In this document: positions 58,816 to 64,000 of the stretch, one piece after another | Layout: each line of letters starts with the position of its first letter | How positions within the stretch are numbered: position 1 is the first letter of the stretch | The notes under the pieces: generated by a model | What the model was told of the DNA's origin: nothing | The model's database searches: none | The model's input: the letters and a program-made list of their open reading frames with translations, nothing else | Assembly: GCF_001465345.1 (NCBI RefSeq) | Contig: NZ_CP013655.1 | Location: 1,093,553 to 1,157,552, forward strand | Reading direction: 5' to 3' | Length of the DNA stretch: 64,000 bases | Source of the DNA: Enterococcus rotai | Lineage (GTDB): Bacteria; Bacillota; Bacilli; Lactobacillales; Enterococcaceae | Program-made: the position numbers and the translations under genes

Positions 58816-59034
58816 ATGCCGATAATTTATAATCGTTTATGGAAGTTATTGATAGATAAAGAAATGACAAAAACGCAACTACGTAAAGAAATAGGGATAG
58901 GAACGGCTACATTAGCGAAGCTTTCTGCAAATGAAAAAGTGTCGATGGATGTTATTGAGAGGATATGTGCGGCTCTTGATTGTCAGCCAGGGGATATTAT
59001 GGAGTACGTTTCTGAAAAAAATAGAAACCATTAA
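58816..59034 (+). CDS. XRE/Cro-type helix-turn-helix regulator
   Basis: A 72-residue protein that is one HTH domain: YNRLWKLLIDKEMTKTQLRKEIGIGTATLAKLSANEKVSMDVIERICAALDCQPGDIMEY. Short YozG/HTH_26-type regulator. It is the only plus-strand gene in the T7SS region and sits among the toxin genes; it may repress them and itself. A clean promoter and an inverted repeat lie upstream. RBS GGAGG. Confidence 0.88.
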   Translation: MPIIYNRLWKLLIDKEMTKTQLRKEIGIGTATLAKLSANEKVSMDVIERICAALDCQPGDIMEYVSEKNRNH

Positions 59035-59109
59035 TTACCTCTTTACCAGAGCATAATTACGGTTTCTAAGTATGAATTAGTGGTTTTATCAGTTTGATAT
59101 CAAAAAATG

Positions 59110-59859
59110 CTAATTATTTTTTTCAATATCTTTGTACTCTTTTGATTTTTTACCATACCAGTCTCTAACAGATAAGTTACTCTCTATTCTGAACTTTTCT
59201 TGGTCCGTGAGAATTGTTTTGAAAAGAAGTATTCGTTCTAATTGGTATTCAGTATAAAAAACTAATGCAGCAACTATGAATAGTGGTGATAAAATTGCTA
59301 TGAGTGAGAAGTTTCCATTATTTGGAAAAATAAAATCCGACACCCATCTAATTATGACTATTAGAAAAAATATAATCGCCCCAAATTTTTCTGTAATTCC
59401 CATCAAATTTGTCGCTTGTTCTTGTCGAGAAGATTTTTTCTTAATATCAAAAGTAACTTTTAAAACCCCCAATAGGTAGGGGAAAATTAACAAAAATTTA
59501 GAGAAATAGTCATTAATAAATATGACTATACCAAAGTACATACCTGATAATAAAACCAAAAGTAATATCCATTGTGTAAAATCAAAAAGTATTAAGGAAA
59601 ATATTTTCTTCTTTTCTTTTAAATTGTAAGAGATAAAAATTAAAAGAAAGAAGACTATTTCTATGCCAATCAAAATGTACTGCAAAACCTGTACCCACAT
59701 AAGGGATTGCAAATGTGGGTAAGTATCTTTCATTGCTGATATAAAAATAAGAGGAATTCCTATACAGAGAAAAGATAGGCTTAAAAATGTTGTCAGGAAG
59801 TACTTAGTATTTTGAGAATTATAAGTTTCGATATAGCCATCTATCTTCTTTTTTTCCAT
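59110..59859 (-). CDS. Multi-pass membrane protein, candidate immunity to the LXG effector
   Basis: A 249-residue protein with about six membrane helices (near 20-42, 57-79, 86-114, 121-137, 160-178, 183-204) and a short charged C-terminal tail. Not recognised as any enzyme or transporter. It lies directly downstream of the LXG-type effector on the same strand, the standard position of immunity genes. Immunity proteins to pore-forming T7SS toxins (for example the partner of TspA) are polytopic membrane proteins, so this role is plausible but inferred. Confidence 0.6.
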   Translation of the reverse strand: MEKKKIDGYIETYNSQNTKYFLTTFLSLSFLCIGIPLIFISAMKDTYPHLQSLMWVQVLQYILIGIEIVFFLLIFISYNLKEKKKIFSLILFDFTQWILLLVLLSGMYFGIVIFINDYFSKFLLIFPYLLGVLKVTFDIKKKSSRQEQATNLMGITEKFGAIIFFLIVIIRWVSDFIFPNNGNFSLIAILSPLFIVAALVFYTEYQLERILLFKTILTDQEKFRIESNLSVRDWYGKKSKEYKDIEKNN

Positions 59860-59972
59860 TGTAATATTACCCCATATTCATTATTCAATTTGTTATATGT
59901 ATTCTTTTTACAGAATACATGAAATGAATGTATAATTTTTTTTAAAGAAATAGGAATAGCGCAAATTTCAAT

Positions 59973-61169
59973 CTAACCAAACCAACTTGTGCTAACTTGA
60001 GGAGAATTGTTTCTTGGTATATTGACCCAATTTTTGACTCCCTTCCAAACGCCTTTGATACCATTCCCTACAGTAGCTAAAGTATCATCTACCGCTTTCC
60101 CAACTACACGTGCTTTATCTTTAGTCCATTGTTTAACAGCTTTGTGTTGCTTAGGGAAAAAGAATTTAGTAATCTGATTTATTCCACCAACTGCCCCAGC
60201 TCCTATGGCTACAGCTAAGTTACCCGTTGTGGCTCCTAAAATAAAGCCATCGATAGGTCCAACATTAAATATGGCATCTACACCGGCATCTGTAATAGAT
60301 TGTCCGATCTTTCCTTTCGTTTCACTTTTGTCACTAAAGAAGTTTCGTGCTCCTTTTAGCCCTACTTCTATTCCCAACATACCCCATGGACCAGGTAAAA
60401 CTTTACCCAGTTTGCTTAAAGGTTCCTTTAATTTAGAAGCATAACTTAATAAATCTCTTTTTAATGCTGGGGATATCCAACCGTCCACTTTTTTAAGAAA
60501 GCCACCTGCCTTTGTAAAAACTTCTACAGCTGTTTTACTAGCAGGATTAGCTTCTATAAACATCGCGGCACTTGCTAAGAAACCAGCAAAAGCGTTTCTA
60601 AATTTGGGGCTTTTTTCTAGCAGTTTTAGAAAATCTGGTGAATTAGCTAGGCTTTCCATTGCTTTTTTGGGATTCAATTTTAAAATAGCCATTAATCGAC
60701 TATATTCATTTGAATCTAATACCCCTTTTGCCATTTCTGAAATAGAATCATAAAATTTATCAAATTGTATTGCTGAATACTTATTTGTAATAGTTTGATT
60801 TAAACTATTCAATCGGTTAGTAACTTCTGCGCTATTCGTCCCATTAGCTATCGCATTAAACTGTGAAGCAAACTCTTTGTCATTATTTTCAATCGCATAC
60901 AACGGGTTCTGACCATTAAAACTAGACATATTATTTAAGTTTTTCATATGTGTTTCTGTTAGCTTGGTATAAAGTTTTTTAGCAGAAGTATATGCACTAC
61001 AACCTTCTAAGAAACTTTGATCTTGACCATCTAATTCACTAATATTATCAGATATTTTTTGAAAAAAGTTAGATTGAACACTTTCCGTAACTTCTGTAAC
61101 ACTATCTTTTAGACTCTTTGATTTGCTATAATACTCACTCATTGGAATGGTATAACTTCCTGCACCCAT
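59973..61169 (-). CDS. LXG-type T7SS effector with glycine-rich C-terminus
   Basis: A 398-residue effector candidate. The N-terminal part is helical and has FLEGCSAYTSAKKLYTKL, matching the LxG (Leu54-x-Gly56) region of LXG proteins. The central region is helical. The C-terminal part has alternating Gly and small hydrophobic residues (about 300-345: GPIDGFILGATTGNLAVAIG, AVGGINQ), suggesting membrane insertion, then a basic tail KGVWKGVKNW. No nuclease or lipase motif was seen. Three small helical genes precede it and a membrane protein follows. RBS GAGGGGG. Confidence 0.7.
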   Translation of the reverse strand: MGAGSYTIPMSEYYSKSKSLKDSVTEVTESVQSNFFQKISDNISELDGQDQSFLEGCSAYTSAKKLYTKLTETHMKNLNNMSSFNGQNPLYAIENNDKEFASQFNAIANGTNSAEVTNRLNSLNQTITNKYSAIQFDKFYDSISEMAKGVLDSNEYSRLMAILKLNPKKAMESLANSPDFLKLLEKSPKFRNAFAGFLASAAMFIEANPASKTAVEVFTKAGGFLKKVDGWISPALKRDLLSYASKLKEPLSKLGKVLPGPWGMLGIEVGLKGARNFFSDKSETKGKIGQSITDAGVDAIFNVGPIDGFILGATTGNLAVAIGAGAVGGINQITKFFFPKQHKAVKQWTKDKARVVGKAVDDTLATVGNGIKGVWKGVKNWVNIPRNNSPQVSTSWFG

Positions 61170-61186
61170 ATTAATAATACCCCCTC

Positions 61187-61519
61187 TTAATAGATTTTTC
61201 CACCTTTACCTTGACTATAAGGTTCTTGACCTTGCATTACTCTCTTAGCATTTCTATCACTTTCGACAAAGGCTTTTCCTACTTGTCCAGCATTGTCAAT
61301 TACAATAGACCAATCCTCTTTTTCTTTTGTTAATTGACTGATTTTTTGTTCTAAAGCGGATTGCAAAGCTGTCGAAGCTTCCCCTTTAAAATCGGAACTC
61401 ACAACACTTTTAACATTTTTATATGCTGCTGTTAACTCATCAAAGTTTGTTTGTATCTCAATCATTATATTTTTTAATTCAGCATGTTTGGTTGGATCAT
61501 ACTGTATTTTATCTGCCAT
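61187..61519 (-). CDS. WXG100-like small T7SS partner
   Basis: A 110-residue helical hairpin protein. Two long helices are separated by a turn reading DFKGEAS (WXG-like position without the Trp), with a further helix ending KRVMQGQ and a Gly-rich tail. The WXG100-like size and position directly before the LXG effector suggest it binds the effector's N-terminus for secretion. RBS AAAGGTG. Exact family not confirmed. Confidence 0.65.
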   Translation of the reverse strand: MADKIQYDPTKHAELKNIMIEIQTNFDELTAAYKNVKSVVSSDFKGEASTALQSALEQKISQLTKEKEDWSIVIDNAGQVGKAFVESDRNAKRVMQGQEPYSQGKGGKIY

Positions 61520-61535
61520 TTATCTTCACCTTTCT

Positions 61536-61820
61536 TTAACTAGGAAACGAAACAGATGATTCAGAATCTGTCATAGTGTTATTGTAATAATGTATTTTTT
61601 CAGATAGAATTTCACATTCGACAACTAATTTTTTTTGCGCATCAATTTTTTTCGATACTTGTGTTAACAATTCATCGTATCCGCTTCCTAACAAAACCTC
61701 ACCCATTTCAGTAAAGGACAACTCCGCACGAATTACTTTTTCTTTATATTCTGTAGATTTTTTGTGAGCTTTTTCAGCTGCGACTTTCAAACTATCTTGT
61801 TGTATCTTTATTACAGTCAA
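61536..61820 (-). CDS. Small helical T7SS partner (DUF3130/Lap-like)
   Basis: A 94-residue protein starting MTVIKIQQDSLKVAAEKAHKKS, helical throughout with a loop LLGSGYDEL at the middle, resembling the Lap2/DUF3130 group that pairs with LXG toxins. The start codon is TTG with GAGGAGG nine bases upstream. It is close-spaced to its neighbours (15 bases before 61519, 25 after 61846). Confidence 0.6.
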   Translation of the reverse strand: MTVIKIQQDSLKVAAEKAHKKSTEYKEKVIRAELSFTEMGEVLLGSGYDELLTQVSKKIDAQKKLVVECEILSEKIHYYNNTMTDSESSVSFPS

Positions 61821-61845
61821 TTTTTATTCCTCCTCATCTAAATTT

Positions 61846-62238
61846 CTATAGAAAATTTTGTCTGATCTTAGCCTTTACACTGTCATCAATAGATAATATA
61901 TTTAATTGCTGCCTTTTCTTTTGCTTATCTTTTATTGGGTCGGATTCATGTTTCATTTTGAAGTACCAGCTGTTTAAGTTATATTCTTCGTTAAATTTAG
62001 CTTGAATAAAGCTGATTCTTTCGTCAATTTTACTGGTGAAGGAATCACGCTTTCCTGTAATTTTTGCAGTGTCAGCTTTAACTTTATTTACATAGCCATC
62101 GTAGCCATTTTTAGCAGTTTCCCCCCCAACCCAGCCAGAAATTTCTGTAGTAAATGAAGCTGCTGAATCCTCAATTGCTCCACCAGAAATACTTGCTTTA
62201 AAAGATTCTAGAGCAGAAATACGTTCTTTATAATTCAT
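61846..62238 (-). CDS. Small helical T7SS partner (DUF5082/Lap1-like)
   Basis: A 130-residue protein beginning MNYKERISALESFKASISGG, with GWVGGETAKNGYDGYVNKV in the middle and a long helix after. DUF5082-type proteins precede LXG toxins together with DUF3130 proteins, and size and order fit, but the family is assigned by pattern only. RBS AAAGGTG. Confidence 0.55.
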   Translation of the reverse strand: MNYKERISALESFKASISGGAIEDSAASFTTEISGWVGGETAKNGYDGYVNKVKADTAKITGKRDSFTSKIDERISFIQAKFNEEYNLNSWYFKMKHESDPIKDKQKKRQQLNILSIDDSVKAKIRQNFL

Positions 62239-62261
62239 TACTGTTCACCTTTCTTTTTTAG

Positions 62262-62564
62262 CTAATCAATTTTTTTCTTAGGAATAGTTATGTCACTTTC
62301 CCATTCTTCATAGACTTTTACAAATCGCTGTTCTTCTTCATCGGAGAAGCCTTCATGAACAACTTGATCAATATTTTCTTCATTGAAAAATATTGTTTGG
62401 TTTGGGTCAATTCCTGCAGGATACGAACAGCCCATGTAATCTACAAAGACCTCTGATTCTGTTTCTTCATCTTGGTAAACCACACCACGACCTATGACCA
62501 TAACTTTTTGAGTTCCTTCTTTTAAATAGACGATTGTTCCTAAAGGGTATAATTTTTTTTCCAT
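62262..62564 (-). CDS. DUF4176 domain protein
   Basis: A 100-residue acidic protein with the DUF4176 opening: LYPLGTIVYLKEGTQKVMVIGRGV, then VDYMGCSYPAGIDP and the ending FNEENIDQVVHEGFSDEEE. This family is seen in T7SSb loci of Firmicutes between essC and toxin genes, and its function is unknown. RBS GAGGAGAG. A strong hairpin lies between it and essC. Confidence 0.85.
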   Translation of the reverse strand: MEKKLYPLGTIVYLKEGTQKVMVIGRGVVYQDEETESEVFVDYMGCSYPAGIDPNQTIFFNEENIDQVVHEGFSDEEEQRFVKVYEEWESDITIPKKKID

Positions 62565-62596
62565 GTGTTTTCTCTCCTCTAAAGTTAGAATTTTAT

Positions 62597-62628
62597 GTAT
62601 AAGAGTGAAAGGTTCTTCACTCTTATAC
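62597..62628 (-). terminator. Hairpin between essC and DUF4176
   Basis: GTATAAGAGTGAA-AGGTTC-TTCACTCTTATAC, perfect 13-bp stem just after the essC stop. The T-run is weak, so it may reduce, not stop, read-through to the effector genes. Confidence 0.6.
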
Positions 62629-62634
62629 TTGATA

Positions 62635-63999
62635 TTATCTGCAACATTTCATTTTGTAGTAAACATTGTTGGTATAGAAATAAGCTTCATCTACTTCAAG
62701 CAAAGGTTCATTCGCTTGATATGGTTTTTCAAATATTGTTTGATCGGCTTTTCTTAATCCTAAAATTGCTTGTTTGGTATTTGTTTTGATATATTTTGGA
62801 ATTGCTTCGTAACCACTTAAGAAATTCAAGTAAGAGTACATCACTAAGTGAATACCAACTTTTGGTGCACGTTCGTAAATAGCAATAAATTCATCGTCCT
62901 TAATCCCTGCCTCTTTCACGAAATTCGCCATATTATCAATTAAAACGACCCATGCATCCGTATTGCCATTTTCTTGTCTACGCTCGATTTCAGCAAGTAA
63001 CATTTCTGAGAATTGTCCAACTTGTTCACCAGAAACATATGTTGAAATGCGTTCTTGATATTGATTTAATGCACCTTCTGTATCAATGGCTAATAATTTT
63101 ACATTATCCATTTGACTAACAGTAGAGATCATTTGTTTTTGCAATAATGTTAGAACTTCTTCACGATCACTGAAAGCTACAAGGTGTTTCATTTTAGCTA
63201 GGTCAATTGGGACAGCTTCAACTTCTTCGTAATCAACGCCTAGAGGGATTAGTTGATTATTCATAGCATATTGAACTGATTTTTTCCGCTTAAAGCTTTC
63301 AAAATCAAGTATATCAGGCACCATCGGGATTGGTTCAGGTCTAGTTCCAGTCCAATGTTGATCCATCTGCGCCACTTCTTCTTGAATCGCTTCAATAATC
63401 TGTAACGTATCTTCACCATCGGCTGGTAATGCTGCTTGGAATAACTCAGGTTCTTCTAACTTAATCAAGCCACGACCTGGTAAGTCATCAATCGTCAATG
63501 TTGTACGTCCAACGATGGCTCTAGGTTCACTATCATCAATCATTTTCAAAACAATTTGTGTTTTGATATTACTTGAAAGTGTTGCTCTGATAGAGTTTTG
63601 TCTACCAGCAGATAGAAGTAGATGAAGGCCAACACCAGCACCTTCACGCGCCACTTGTGTAATGACTTTTTCAAGGATATCGTTGAATTTTGTATCCTTC
63701 ATTCCTTCAAAACCATCTAACAAGATAAGGATAATCGGTTCTTCTTTCCCACTAGCACGTTCATACATATCCAAACTAGCCACAGAATACTCACTAAGAA
63801 GCTTCTTACGACGTTTCAATTCATCATTAATTCTACGTGCAAATTTCTCAATCTTCTCTTCTTCATCAATACTCATCGTATCTGCTACATGAGGCAGTTT
63901 TTTCAACGGTAGAAGTCCATTTGTTCCAAAGTCCAATAGATACACATTTAGCCTTTCAGGACTATGCACTCGCGCCAAATCCATCACAACCGTCTGCAT
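62635..63999 (-). CDS. essC: EssC, type VII secretion ATPase, C-terminal part
   Basis: The last 454 residues of the FtsK/SpoIIIE-family motor of T7SSb; the 5' end lies beyond the window. The D2-type domain is seen with NVYLLDFGTNGLLPLKKLPHV, the Walker B-like PIILILLDGFEG and the GRQNSIRATLSSNIKTQIVL region. The D3-type domain (from about 265) lacks a recognisable Walker A, as is usual for the last EssC domain; it ends YTNNVYYKMKCCR. EssC C-termini vary with their effector sets, so this end helps type the locus. EsxA and membrane components would be expected outside the window. Confidence 0.92.
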   Translation of the reverse strand: MQTVVMDLARVHSPERLNVYLLDFGTNGLLPLKKLPHVADTMSIDEEEKIEKFARRINDELKRRKKLLSEYSVASLDMYERASGKEEPIILILLDGFEGMKDTKFNDILEKVITQVAREGAGVGLHLLLSAGRQNSIRATLSSNIKTQIVLKMIDDSEPRAIVGRTTLTIDDLPGRGLIKLEEPELFQAALPADGEDTLQIIEAIQEEVAQMDQHWTGTRPEPIPMVPDILDFESFKRKKSVQYAMNNQLIPLGVDYEEVEAVPIDLAKMKHLVAFSDREEVLTLLQKQMISTVSQMDNVKLLAIDTEGALNQYQERISTYVSGEQVGQFSEMLLAEIERRQENGNTDAWVVLIDNMANFVKEAGIKDDEFIAIYERAPKVGIHLVMYSYLNFLSGYEAIPKYIKTNTKQAILGLRKADQTIFEKPYQANEPLLEVDEAYFYTNNVYYKMKCCR

Positions 64000-64000
64000 A

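Overview
The window looks like the replication-origin region of a low-GC Firmicute, almost certainly an Enterococcus. The evidence is the gene order gyrA-gyrB-recF-yaaA-dnaN-dnaA / rpmH-rnpA-yidC-jag-mnmE-mnmG, the rpsF-ssb-rpsR / gdpP-rplI / dnaB / purA block, and an AdcA protein with a fused ZinT domain. The species cannot be read from the sequence. No rRNA, tRNA, transposase or CRISPR array was seen.

Layout. About 0-9 kb (minus strand): DUF421/DUF3290 pair, degV, purA, dnaB, rplI, gdpP, rpsR, ssb, rpsF, with a GNAT acetyltransferase on plus. About 9-18 kb: an orphan acyl-adenylating enzyme and a compact menaquinone operon menB-E-F-D-H-C. About 18-27 kb: a phospho-beta-glucosidase/RpiR/PTS module, zinc lipoprotein AdcA, a YccF-like protein, a possible ATT-initiated small gene and a hotdog thioesterase. 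About 27-37 kb: gyrA, gyrB, recF, yaaA, a PadR/DUF2812 pair, dnaN and dnaA. oriC surrounds dnaA, with DnaA-box clusters on both sides. About 37-45 kb (plus strand): rpmH, rnpA, yidC, jag, a predicted small RNA, a 55-residue membrane peptide, mnmE and mnmG. About 45-55 kb is accessory: a lone endolysin-like amidase, an amidinotransferase-fold enzyme, a 1,431-residue tyrosine-heptad LPXTG surface protein lying between two long direct repeats, a PEP-mutase-like enzyme and an Ada-type alkylation repair protein. About 55-64 kb: a TPM-domain protein, small unknown genes, a toxin-gene remnant and one end of a type VII secretion (T7SSb) locus (EssC C-terminus, DUF4176, three small helical partners, an LXG-type effector and a multi-pass membrane protein that may be its immunity protein).

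Beyond the genes, four signals stand out. (1) A structured repeat sits directly in front of the ribosome-binding sites of dnaA and menB, and its stems change in a compensatory way between copies. (2) A repeat family occurs after intrinsic terminators at three loci and as a 142-bp tandem array. (3) Three exact parS sites and one near-match are spread around the origin. (4) A promoter, three hairpins and a terminator between jag and mnmE define an unannotated RNA of about 95 nt. The GH1 phospho-glucosidase has Gln where the acid/base Glu is expected, as plant myrosinases do.

Most left-arm genes are on minus and most right-arm genes on plus, so they are co-directional with replication leaving oriC. 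The LPXTG gene and the T7SS block run against it, which fits later acquisition. All family assignments rest on reading motifs and lengths; no database search was run.
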